Assembly (NCBI GenBank): GCA_035607415.1
Contig: DATNAQ010000099.1
Span: forward strand, 1 to 64,000
Direction: 5' to 3'
DNA length: 64,000 nt
From: JAQBQH01 sp035607415
GTDB lineage: Bacteria; Myxococcota_A; Polyangia; Palsa-1104
Shown: in pieces, positions 12,911 through 21,706 of the stretch
How the letters are laid out: each line of letters begins with the position of its first letter
Position numbering within the stretch: the first letter of the stretch is position 1
Translations under genes and position numbers: made by a program
Notes under the pieces: model-generated
What the model was told of the DNA's origin: nothing
Databases searched by the model: none
The model's input: only the letters and a program-made list of their open reading frames with translations

Positions 12911-14266
12911 TCACTTGCCGATACAAAAGCGCGCGAAAATCGCGTCGAGCACGTCGGCATCGACGGTCTCGCCGGTGACGCGCCCCATCGCATCGAGCGC
13001 CTTGCGCGCATCGACCGCCGCCAGCTCCGGCGGCTCGCCCAGGCCGAGCAGCTCACCCGCGCGCTCCAACGTCGCCGCGCCGTCGCCGAGCGCCTCGGCC
13101 TGTCGCGCGCTCACGATCGCCACGCCCTCTTCGACGTCGCCGGCGACCGCGCGGGCGATCGCGGCGCCGAGCGCTGCCACACCTTCGCCGCTCGGCGCCT
13201 CGGTCTCGACGACGATCGCGCCCTCGGGCAGCCCGCGCGCCGGCCCGAGATCGCGCTTGTTCCACGCGATCAATTTCTCCTGCGCGATCGCCTCCCAGGC
13301 CCGCCGCTCGACATCGCCGAACCCGACCGCGCCATCGACCACGAGCACCACCAGGTCCGCGCGCGCCGCCCGCGCCCGCCCCAGCTCCAGCCCGCGCCGC
13401 TCGAGTCGCTCGGGGTCCTCGCGCTCGCCCGCGGTGTCGACGAGCGTGACCGCCACGCCGTCGAGCGCCACCTCGGCCACCACCGCGTCGCGCGTCGTTC
13501 CCGGCGCCTCGTCGACGATCGCGCGCTCCTGTCCAACGAGCGCATTGAGCAGGCTCGACTTGCCCGCGTTCACCCGCCCGACCAGCGCCACCTCCGCCGG
13601 GCGAAACAGCGCCGGCCGATAGCTCCTCGCCATCGCGCGCATCTCACGCGAAATCTCGCCGAGCGCCCGCGCGCTCTCCGCTTCCGGCGAGACGTCGCCC
13701 GCGTCCTCGGGAAAATCGATCGCGCCCTCGAGCTCGGCGAGCACCGCGATCAGCTTCTGGCGCAAGCGCACGATCCGCTCCGCCAGCGCGCCCGCGTTCA
13801 TCGCCTGCGCCGCGCGCAACGCCCGCTCGCCGCGCGCGCCGATCAGCGCCGCCACCGACTCGGCGCGCGTCAGGTCGATCCGCCCCGCCTCGAACGCCCG
13901 CCGCGTGAACTCGCCCGGCTCGGCCATGCGCGCGCCCGCCGTCAGCACCGCCTCGAGCAGCCGCTGCATCACCAGCGGTCCGCCGTGCCCCTGCAGCTCG
14001 GCCACGTCCTCGCCGGTGTACGACTTCGGCGCGCGCATCACCACCGCGAGCACCTCGTCGATCCGCTCGCTCGTCGCCAGATCGTACGCGACCGTGCGCT
14101 GCAGCTTGTGCGACTGCGGCTTCGCCGGCCACGGCCGCACCATCTTGCCGAGGATCTCCGCGGCGCGCGGTCCCGAGAGCCGCACGATGCCGATGCCGCC
14201 GCCTACCGCAGTCGCAATCGCCGCGATGGTATCGCGCGAATCGGGACGGCTACTCTGCGCCGCCAC
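12911..14266 (-). CDS. mnmE: tRNA uridine-5-carboxymethylaminomethyl modification GTPase MnmE (TrmE)
   Basis: With MnmG it modifies the wobble uridine of certain tRNAs. The 451 residues hold the N-terminal folate-binding domain (IAAIATAVGGGIGIVRLSG region), the helical domain, and an inserted G domain with G1 GRVNAGKSSL and DTAGERED. It ends in the invariant FCIGK catalytic tail. The start is GTG at 14266, overlapping the jag stop by 17 bases. It is the last conserved gene of the rpmH-rnpA-yidD-yidC-jag-mnmE string. mnmG is absent from the window. Confidence 0.95.
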   Translation of the reverse strand: MAAQSSRPDSRDTIAAIATAVGGGIGIVRLSGPRAAEILGKMVRPWPAKPQSHKLQRTVAYDLATSERIDEVLAVVMRAPKSYTGEDVAELQGHGGPLVMQRLLEAVLTAGARMAEPGEFTRRAFEAGRIDLTRAESVAALIGARGERALRAAQAMNAGALAERIVRLRQKLIAVLAELEGAIDFPEDAGDVSPEAESARALGEISREMRAMARSYRPALFRPAEVALVGRVNAGKSSLLNALVGQERAIVDEAPGTTRDAVVAEVALDGVAVTLVDTAGEREDPERLERRGLELGRARAARADLVVLVVDGAVGFGDVERRAWEAIAQEKLIAWNKRDLGPARGLPEGAIVVETEAPSGEGVAALGAAIARAVAGDVEEGVAIVSARQAEALGDGAATLERAGELLGLGEPPELAAVDARKALDAMGRVTGETVDADVLDAIFARFCIGK

Positions 14267-14723
14267 CGTCGCCGTCGCGCGTCGGGATCACGACGAGATG
14301 GCGATAGATCCCTTCGCCCTCGGAGCGCGTGGTCAACCCCTGCATCTCCGCCAGCGTGACGTGGATGATGCGCCGATCGGCCGCGCTCATCGGATCCGCC
14401 GCCACCGGCCGCCCCGTGCGCTTGGCCTTCTCCGCAAGCTTGTGCGCGAGCTCGACGAGCGCCTCGGCGCGCCGGCCGCGATAGCCCTCGGCGTCGACGG
14501 TGATCGGCTTGCCTTCGCCCTCGCCGAGCTTCTTCGACACGATCTTGTTGACCATGTACTGGAGCGAATCGAGCGTCATGCCCTTCTTGCCGATGATCAG
14601 GCCCGTCTCCGGTCCCTTGATCTCGAGCGTGACGCGCTCCTCGGTCTCCGACGGCACGACCTCGTGCTCGACGCCCATCTTGGTCAGAATCGTGCGCAGA
14701 ACGTTCGCCGCTTCTTCCATCAT
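14250..14723 (-). CDS. jag: KH-R3H RNA-binding protein Jag/KhpB-like
   Basis: A 157-residue RNA-binding protein with a KH domain (GXXG loop LIIGKKGMTLDSLQ) and a C-terminal R3H domain (DRRIIHVTLAE). The N-terminal Jag_N domain of Firmicutes is missing, as is common in Proteobacteria. It is always found beside yidC and may post-transcriptionally control cell-envelope genes. ATG at 14723 overlaps the yidC stop as ATGA; a second ATG follows immediately at 14720. The C-terminus is Gly/Asp-rich. Confidence 0.9.
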   Translation of the reverse strand: MMEEAANVLRTILTKMGVEHEVVPSETEERVTLEIKGPETGLIIGKKGMTLDSLQYMVNKIVSKKLGEGEGKPITVDAEGYRGRRAEALVELAHKLAEKAKRTGRPVAADPMSAADRRIIHVTLAEMQGLTTRSEGEGIYRHLVVIPTRDGDGGGAE

Positions 14724-16450
14724 GCCCTCGCCGGCTTCGCCACAGCCTTCGTCGGTCGCGCCGGGTTGTCGTCGCCGCGTTTCAACAGCCACTGCTGCAA
14801 GAAGGTCAGGATCGTGTTGGTGAGAATATAGATCGTCAAGCCCGCGGGCAGGAAGATGGAGAACGCGGTGTACATGACGGGGGTGATGTACATCATCGTC
14901 TTCTGCTGCGAGTCGGCCGGCGTCGGCTGCGTGATCTGCTGCAGGAACATCAACAGGCCGGTCACGATCGGAAGCACGAAATAGGGATCGGCCGCCGTCA
15001 GATCGCGAATCCAGAACACGAACGGCGAGCGATAGAGCTCGACCGAGTTGCCGAGCATCGAGTAGAGCGCGATGTAGATCGGCATCTGAATCGCGATCGG
15101 CAAACAGCCGCCGAGCGGATTCACGCCGTGCTTCTTGTACAGCTCCATCGTCGCCATGTTGAGCGCGTTCTTGTCGTCGCCGAAGCGCTCCTTGAGCTTG
15201 TCCATCTCCGGCTTCAGCTTCGCCATCGCCTTCATGGACTTCATCGACTTCTGCGTCGGCAGCCAGGTCAGCGCCTTGAGCACGATGGTGAGGAAGATGA
15301 TGGCGACGCCCCAGTTCGGGACGACCCAGTGGAACGCCTTCAGCACGGCGAGCATCGGCCGCGCCAGCCACTCGAGCAGGCCGCCCCAGCCGTACTCCAT
15401 GATGTCGCCGAGCTTGGCCGAGACGCCGCCGACCTGCACCGCGTCGAGCTGCGACAAGATCTTCGGCCCCATGAACACGGCGAGGTCGTACTGCGTCTTG
15501 CCGTGCGCGGGCACCTCGCGCTGTCCGACGGTGAGGATGCTCGTCATGCTGCCATCGGCGGCCGCGCCGAGGTTGCACACCTTCTCTTCGGGTCCCTTGG
15601 CCAGCGCCGCCGCGGTCAGGAAGTACTGCTCGCCGACGGCGACCCAGGCGATGTCGCCGCGCACCTCGATCGGCTTCTTCTGCAGCTCCTCGAGGTTGCC
15701 CTTCTTGACCTTGCCGCCGGCGAGGCACTCCGCCGCCGTCTGGCCCACGCGTCGCGAGAACATGCCGCCCGGCTTGATCGCCGGATCGTGCCACGTGTGC
15801 ATCTGCATGCGGAAGTAGTGGGCCGCCGGCTTGTCGCTCTTGTTCTCGACGGTGACGGTGAGCTTGAGCTCGTAGGTGCCCGGCAACGGAACGAAGCGCT
15901 TGGTCACGCGCGTCGTCTCGTTCTCCCACGTGTACGTGATCGCGCCGTCGCTGCCGACGGGCGCCACGTTCCACACCGCATCGGGCGGCAGGTTGAACGC
16001 CGACGACGGGAAGGTGATCACGAGCGGCAGGTTGGGCACGCGCGTCTTGATCAGATCGATCGGCTCCGCCTGCTTGTTGCTCTCGCGCGGGTTGTCTTCC
16101 TTGTATTGAGGATCGAGCAGCACCCAGTGCGACGGCGCCGCGCCCTCCGACGTGAACGTCCCGCGATAGCGCTTGGGCTGCTCGATCGTCGTCTCGACGG
16201 CGGGCGCCTTCGGCGCGGGCGGCGCCGGCGGGCCTTCCGTCTTCTCGTCTTTGTTTTCCGGCTTCTTGTCGGCCGCGGGCTTTTCGTCCGGCTTCGCTTG
16301 CGCGGCCTGCGCCGTGTCCGGATTCGCCGTCGCCGGCGCGCTCGCCGCCGGTTGCTCGGCCGGCTTGTGCTCGGGCTTCTTGAAGAACGCGACCACGACG
16401 AGCATGACGCCCATCGACACCACCGACGCCAGCAGAACGCGCTTATCCAT
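14720..16450 (-). CDS. yidC: Membrane protein insertase YidC
   Basis: Oxa1-family insertase that folds proteins into the inner membrane alone or with SecYEG. The 576 residues start MDKRVLLASVVSMGVMLVVV (first membrane helix). A charged Ala/Glu/Lys-rich linker and the large periplasmic P1 domain follow (about 75-360), then the conserved core helices including WVVPNWGVAIIFLTI and NPLGGCLPIAIQMPIYIALY. This is the Gram-negative long form. An in-frame extension upstream (to 16513) would overlap yidD and lacks support. The gene overlaps yidD by 8 bases. Confidence 0.96.
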   Translation of the reverse strand: MDKRVLLASVVSMGVMLVVVAFFKKPEHKPAEQPAASAPATANPDTAQAAQAKPDEKPAADKKPENKDEKTEGPPAPPAPKAPAVETTIEQPKRYRGTFTSEGAAPSHWVLLDPQYKEDNPRESNKQAEPIDLIKTRVPNLPLVITFPSSAFNLPPDAVWNVAPVGSDGAITYTWENETTRVTKRFVPLPGTYELKLTVTVENKSDKPAAHYFRMQMHTWHDPAIKPGGMFSRRVGQTAAECLAGGKVKKGNLEELQKKPIEVRGDIAWVAVGEQYFLTAAALAKGPEEKVCNLGAAADGSMTSILTVGQREVPAHGKTQYDLAVFMGPKILSQLDAVQVGGVSAKLGDIMEYGWGGLLEWLARPMLAVLKAFHWVVPNWGVAIIFLTIVLKALTWLPTQKSMKSMKAMAKLKPEMDKLKERFGDDKNALNMATMELYKKHGVNPLGGCLPIAIQMPIYIALYSMLGNSVELYRSPFVFWIRDLTAADPYFVLPIVTGLLMFLQQITQPTPADSQQKTMMYITPVMYTAFSIFLPAGLTIYILTNTILTFLQQWLLKRGDDNPARPTKAVAKPARA

Positions 16451-16706
16451 TGATCGAGTCCGATGGAATCGGCGGATCGTACCCGCCTGGATGGAACGGA
16501 TGGCAGCGACCAAGCCGCTTGAGCGCGCGCCAGCTACCGCGCGCCGGTCCGTAGTGACGCACGCACTCGGCGGCGTACGTGGAACAAGTGGGATGGAAGC
16601 GGCATTGCGCGCCGAGCGCGCCGAAGATCGGCGACAAGAGCCACCGATACAGGGCGATCGCGGCGAGCAGCACAGCCGCGACGGACGCGCTCAGAGTTTT
16701 CTGCAC
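16443..16706 (-). CDS. yidD: Membrane protein insertion efficiency factor YidD
   Basis: An 87-residue small protein with an N-terminal hydrophobic segment, then YRWLLSPIFG, CRFHPTCSTYAAECV and GRCHPFHPGGYDPP, the full YidD signature with its conserved cysteines. YidD is membrane-attached and assists YidC-dependent insertion. GTG start at 16706 lies inside the end of rnpA (16-base overlap), a gene order conserved across bacteria. Confidence 0.95.
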   Translation of the reverse strand: MQKTLSASVAAVLLAAIALYRWLLSPIFGALGAQCRFHPTCSTYAAECVRHYGPARGSWRALKRLGRCHPFHPGGYDPPIPSDSING

Positions 16707-17032
16707 AGCTTCTCGATCTCCCGTACCACCTGGTCGTAGTCGACTGCGACGGCGCTCTTCTTCGCGACGAAGACGATGTCGAGCCCGCCTGGGAACAACA
16801 ATCTGTGACGCCGAAAGGCTTCCCGCACCAGGCGTTTTACGCGGTTTCGCTGAACGGCTCCCCCGAGCTTGCGCGACGCCGTCACTCCGACGCGCGTCGT
16901 ACCCGGCTCGTCCTGCGGCAACACGAACACGAGAAAGCTATCGGTGTGAATCTTGCGGCCGCCACCCTGCACCCGCAAAAACTCGCCGCGTTTGCGCAGG
17001 CGCGAGCTCTTGGGGAAACGCTCGGGCGTCAC
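16691..17032 (-). CDS. rnpA: Ribonuclease P protein component
   Basis: The basic protein subunit that helps the M1 RNA cleave 5' leaders from pre-tRNAs. The 113-residue sequence has RLRKRGEFLRV at the start and the signature AVQRNRVKRLVREAFRR. The start is GTG at 17032, 24 bases after the rpmH stop. Co-transcription with rpmH is near universal and here is supported by the promoter upstream of rpmH and the short gap. Confidence 0.96.
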   Translation of the reverse strand: MTPERFPKSSRLRKRGEFLRVQGGGRKIHTDSFLVFVLPQDEPGTTRVGVTASRKLGGAVQRNRVKRLVREAFRRHRLLFPGGLDIVFVAKKSAVAVDYDQVVREIEKLCRKL

Positions 17033-17056
17033 CGCGCCTCGGTTCGCGAGCGCGGG

Positions 17057-17206
17057 TTACTTGCGGGCGACAGCGACGGTGAGCCGCTTGCGACCCTTGC
17101 GACGACGACGCTGCAAGGTGAGACGACCGCCCTTGGTCGCCATGCGCTTGCGAAAACCGTGGGAGCGCTTGCGGCGCTTGTTGTGGGGCTGATAAGTGCG
17201 CTTCAC
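17057..17206 (-). CDS. rpmH: 50S ribosomal protein L34
   Basis: A 49-residue, extremely basic protein beginning (V/M)KRTYQPHNKRRKRSHGF and continuing RMATKGGRL, the textbook L34 sequence, with three residues (ARK) before the TAA. GTG start at 17206 with AGGAGAAC four to five bases upstream. First gene of the leftward operon. Too short for ordinary ORF length filters, but unambiguous. Confidence 0.97.
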   Translation of the reverse strand: MKRTYQPHNKRRKRSHGFRKRMATKGGRLTLQRRRRKGRKRLTVAVARK

Positions 17207-17241
17207 GGAAGTTCTCCTGGTCCGAGTGAAATAGCCGCGGA

Positions 17242-17270
17242 GCTATAGCAATCACGACCTTCCGTGTCAA
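17242..17270 (-). promoter_or_regulatory. Sigma-70-type promoter of the rpmH operon
   Basis: On the minus strand TTGACA (17270-17265), a 17-base spacer and TATAGC (17247-17242). The -35 is consensus and the -10 matches four of six. This is the best promoter seen in the window. It places the start of transcription about 30 bases before the rpmH ribosome-binding site. Confidence 0.8.
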
Positions 17271-17755
17271 GACGTCGCTCGGTCGTGCGCCGTCATACGC
17301 CCGATCGCCGTAAAGTACCCACTGGACGCGAAGATTTTGCCGAACGTGCGGCGGAATGACGCGGTTTGGCCAACCGCGACGGTTTTCGGCATTTCGACCG
17401 CGCAAACCCCCGCCCCACGCGGAGGAGCGCGTGTCACGATCCTGCGCGCGAAATTTTCGGCGAGGTTCCGCCACCTTTTCCGATGCGGTCGGACCGAGGC
17501 ACGTTTCCTTCGCAGATCCGCCATCCGCTGGTCACAGTTTTTTCTGAACGATCCGGCGCAGATCGAAACGCCGCCTTTTTTCCGCTTGCCTGGGGAAAAC
17601 GCGATTGATAAACGATCGAAACGCTCACGCCGTAGGGGGGTCGAAGTGGGGTCCGAACAGGTGCCGACACACGAGGCGGACAGCGACGACAGAGCTATGC
17701 AATACCGGCGAATCCGTTAGTTAATCGAACAATCCCGAGGTTCCGAGACGAGGAC

Positions 17756-17774
17756 TTATCCACACTGTGGATAG
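17756..17774. promoter_or_regulatory. Inverted DnaA-box pair upstream of dnaA
   Basis: TTATCCACA (17756-17764) is a perfect consensus DnaA box. TGTGGATAG (17766-17774) is the inverse, one mismatch from consensus. They sit 16 bases before the dnaA ATG, so DnaA binding here would autorepress dnaA and possibly contribute to origin function. Confidence 0.85.
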
Positions 17775-17790
17775 GCCTGTGGGTATTTTA

Positions 17791-19197
<1,407 letters not shown>

Positions 19198-19430
19198 CGA
19201 ATTCGCCCAGCTTGTGGGAAAAACCGTGTGCGGAGTTGTGGAGTGAATGTGGGGAACTCGCACCTGTGCACAACTCGCGAGCTCGCAAAAAAGAAGACAC
19301 GTTTTCAACACAGGTGTTTCACGTGAGATGTCGGAAAGATCGATCGGTTATCCAAGTTTCCACAGGCGGTAATAGTAGGACGATCTAGATCTTTCTCTTT
19401 GTAAGAAATACCAGACGGGGAGAACCACAG
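19198..19430. other. dnaA-dnaN intergenic region with degenerate DnaA boxes, second oriC candidate
   Basis: 233 bases, locally A/T-rich (around 19288-19320). Several DnaA-box-like 9-mers are visible: TGTGGGAAA (19213), TGTGGGGAA (19248) and TGTGCACAA (19265) in inverted orientation, and TTATCCAAG (19348) and GTTTCCACA (19356) in direct orientation. Each matches the strict consensus at about seven of nine positions. A parS-like palindrome lies at 19316. The dnaN promoter must also be here. Clustering of boxes suggests origin function, but none is perfect. Confidence 0.55.
19316..19329. other. Degenerate parS-like site
   Basis: GTTTCACGTGAGAT differs from the general bacterial parS core GTTTCACGTGAAAC at two of 14 positions. 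It sits between dnaA and dnaN. Its arms are of the GTTTC type, unlike the two GTTCC-type sites near 9.4 kb, so it may be chance or a weak ParB site. Confidence 0.35.
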
Positions 19431-20540
19431 ATGGAGTTCAAGATCGAGAAGGCCGCGCTGCTTTCAGGATTGTACCTGGCGCAGGGAATCTCCGATCGCA
19501 AGAGCACGATGCCGATCCTCGCCAACGTGCTTCTGCGCACCGATGGCAAGGACAAGCTGCTCGTCGCCGCCACCGATCTGAACGTCACCGTCACCGCCGA
19601 GCTGCCGTGCAAGGTCGTGAACGAAGGTGGTCTCACCGTCGGTGCCAAGCATCTGCACGACATCGTCAAGTCGCTGCCCGGCGAAGAGCTCGCGCTCAAG
19701 CGCACTGAAAATCAGTACGCGGAGATTCGCGCCGGCAAGGTCGACTACAAAGTCGTCGGCATGGCGGACCGCGACTTTCCGAAGCTGCCGAACCATCGCG
19801 AAGTGAAGTTCTCCAAGGTCGACGCGGCCACGCTGCGCGACATGATCGCCAAGACCTTCTTCAGCATCTCGACGGACGAGACGCGCTACCACTTGAACGG
19901 CGTGCTGTTCGAGTCCGACGGCAAGCTCGCGCGCATGGTCTCGACCGACGGGCACCGCTTGTCGAAGGTGGAGCGGCCGCTCGAGGGCGGGCCGACGCTC
20001 GCGCAGGGCATCATCGTGCCGCGCAAGGGCCTCATGGAAGTGCGGCGCGCGCTCGAGACGGCCGAGGGCGCGGTCGAGCTCGGGATTCACAACGGGCACC
20101 TCTTCGTGCGCGTGGGGACGACCGCGCTCAGCGTCAAGCTCATCGACGCGCAGTTTCCGCCCTACGAGCAGGTCATTCCGAAGGAGAACGACAAGGTCGC
20201 GATCGCGCCGCGCCTGGCGCTCCTGGAGGCGCTCAAGCGCATCAGCATCATGTCCTCGGACAAGACCTGGGGCATCAAGTTCTCGCTGGCCAAGGGCGAG
20301 CTCAAGGTCGCGAGCGACAACCCGGACCTCGGCGAGGCGCACGAAGCGCTCGACGTGAGCTACGACGGCGCGGCGCTGTCGATCGGGTTCAACGCCAAGT
20401 ACTTCATCGAATTGCTCGCGGAGATGGAGGGCGACGAGGTCAAGCTCGAGCTCAACGGCGAGCTCGACCCGGGCCTGGTGCGGCCGGCCGACGTCAAAGC
20501 GGGCAGCTACCTCGGCGTCGTCATGCCGATGCGCATCTGA
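19431..20540 (+). CDS. dnaN: DNA polymerase III sliding clamp, beta subunit
   Basis: The 369-residue beta clamp forms a dimeric ring that tethers Pol III to DNA. MEFKIEKAALLSGL, SDRKSTMPILANVLL, the second-domain DETRYHLNGVLFE and the terminal YLGVVMPMRI are all conserved. GGGGAG about seven bases before the ATG is a good ribosome site. It sits in the usual place after dnaA, with the origin-like gap between. Confidence 0.97.
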   Translation: MEFKIEKAALLSGLYLAQGISDRKSTMPILANVLLRTDGKDKLLVAATDLNVTVTAELPCKVVNEGGLTVGAKHLHDIVKSLPGEELALKRTENQYAEIRAGKVDYKVVGMADRDFPKLPNHREVKFSKVDAATLRDMIAKTFFSISTDETRYHLNGVLFESDGKLARMVSTDGHRLSKVERPLEGGPTLAQGIIVPRKGLMEVRRALETAEGAVELGIHNGHLFVRVGTTALSVKLIDAQFPPYEQVIPKENDKVAIAPRLALLEALKRISIMSSDKTWGIKFSLAKGELKVASDNPDLGEAHEALDVSYDGAALSIGFNAKYFIELLAEMEGDEVKLELNGELDPGLVRPADVKAGSYLGVVMPMRI

Positions 20541-20570
20541 CCTTCCGCGGCGCGCGCCACGGAGGCGAAG

Positions 20571-21656
20571 ATGCGTATCCACGCTCTCGAAGCGCGCCAG
20601 TTTCGCAATCTAGAACAGGTCCTGCTCGAGCCGCATCCGCGGTTCAACGTGCTGTCCGGTGACAACGGGCAGGGCAAGACCAACGTCCTCGAGGCGATCT
20701 ACCTGCTCGGGACGCTGCGCTCGTTTCGCGCGGGCAAGACCGAGGAGATGGTGCGGTTCGGCGCCGAGCAGGCCAAGGTGCGGGCGCGCGTGGAGAAGCT
20801 GGAGACGGCTCGGCTCCTCGAGGTGACGCTGGCGCCCGGCCACAAGCACGCGCGCGTCGACGGCAAGGGTGCGCGGGCGAGCGATTACTTCGGCGGGTTC
20901 AATGTCGTCTTGTTCGCGCCGGAGGACCTGCGTCTGCCCAAGGGAGCGCCGGCCGGGCGGCGGCGCTTCATGGACCGCGCGGTGTGGAACGCGCATCCGG
21001 CCTATCTCGGCGAGGTGCAGACCTACGAGAAGGTGCTGCGCTCGCGCAACGCCGTCTTGCGCGACGGCGGGGCGGTCTTCGGGGCCGACGGGATGCTCGA
21101 GGTCTACGACGAGCAGCTGGCGCGGGCGGCGGTCGCGATCGTCACGCGGCGGCGGGCGCTCGTCGATGAGCTGGGGCCGCGGGTGCAGGCGGCGTTCGAG
21201 CGGGTGACGCAGACCGGGCTCGGACTAACGGTCGCATATGAAACCGCGCTCGATATCGGCAATATCGAGCATTCGATGCGCGACAAACTAACCGCCGAGC
21301 GGCGCAAGGATCTGGCGCGCGGCGCGACCTCGTCGGGGCCGCACGTCGATGATCTGGAGCTGATCCTCGACGGGAAACCGGCGCGGCTCTACGCCTCGCA
21401 AGGACAGCTGCGCGCGCTCGTGCTGGCGCTGAAAATCGCGGAGATCGAATTCTTGCGGGAAAAGCTCGGCGATTCTCCCGTGCTTTTATTGGACGATGTT
21501 TCGTCGGAATTGGACCCGAAACGCAACGCGCAGCTCTTCGATTTCCTGAAATCGGTGCCCTGCCAGGCGTTCATCACGACGACCCGCGCCGAGTATGTCC
21601 TGCTCACCGAAGAACGCCTTGATTTTCGAGTGGTTGGAGGCGCGGTCGGGCGCTGA
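20571..21656 (+). CDS. recF: DNA replication and repair protein RecF
   Basis: SMC-like ATPase that helps load RecA at single-strand gaps. In the 361 residues: Walker A GDNGQGKTNVLEAIYL near 31-46, the AGRRRFMDRAV segment, the ABC signature region around YASQGQLRALVLALKIAE, and Walker B VLLLDDVSSELD. GGAGGCGAAG sits directly before the ATG. Standard position between dnaN and gyrB. Confidence 0.96.
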   Translation: MRIHALEARQFRNLEQVLLEPHPRFNVLSGDNGQGKTNVLEAIYLLGTLRSFRAGKTEEMVRFGAEQAKVRARVEKLETARLLEVTLAPGHKHARVDGKGARASDYFGGFNVVLFAPEDLRLPKGAPAGRRRFMDRAVWNAHPAYLGEVQTYEKVLRSRNAVLRDGGAVFGADGMLEVYDEQLARAAVAIVTRRRALVDELGPRVQAAFERVTQTGLGLTVAYETALDIGNIEHSMRDKLTAERRKDLARGATSSGPHVDDLELILDGKPARLYASQGQLRALVLALKIAEIEFLREKLGDSPVLLLDDVSSELDPKRNAQLFDFLKSVPCQAFITTTRAEYVLLTEERLDFRVVGGAVGR

Positions 21657-21706
21657 TTGATCCTTTACTGATGGGGGTTCAGGTGCTACACCTTAGTACC
21701 CCCAAA

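Larger units (their letters stand above)
17207..17790. other. rpmH-dnaA intergenic region, candidate replication origin
   Basis: 584 bases without a plausible gene, between the divergent rpmH and dnaA. It holds the rpmH promoter at one end and an inverted pair of DnaA boxes at the other (17756-17774). Between them are T/A-rich tracts unusual for this GC-rich chromosome, around 17528-17540 and 17570-17615. Transcription diverges from here. It may be all or part of oriC, or only the dnaA regulatory region, with oriC in the dnaA-dnaN gap. Small open frames in it have no family resemblance. Confidence 0.6.

Noticed and set aside
16568..16585. ACGTGGAAC as a parS-like site near yidD
   Set aside because: One arm only, inside the yidD coding sequence.
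16938..17474. A 178-codon minus-strand frame over rnpA and rpmH
   Set aside because: It is out of frame with the clear L34 and RnpA sequences and crosses the rpmH promoter.
17767..17790. Upstream GTG start for dnaA
   Set aside because: It lies within a DnaA box and has no ribosome site; the ATG at 17791 fits the family start.
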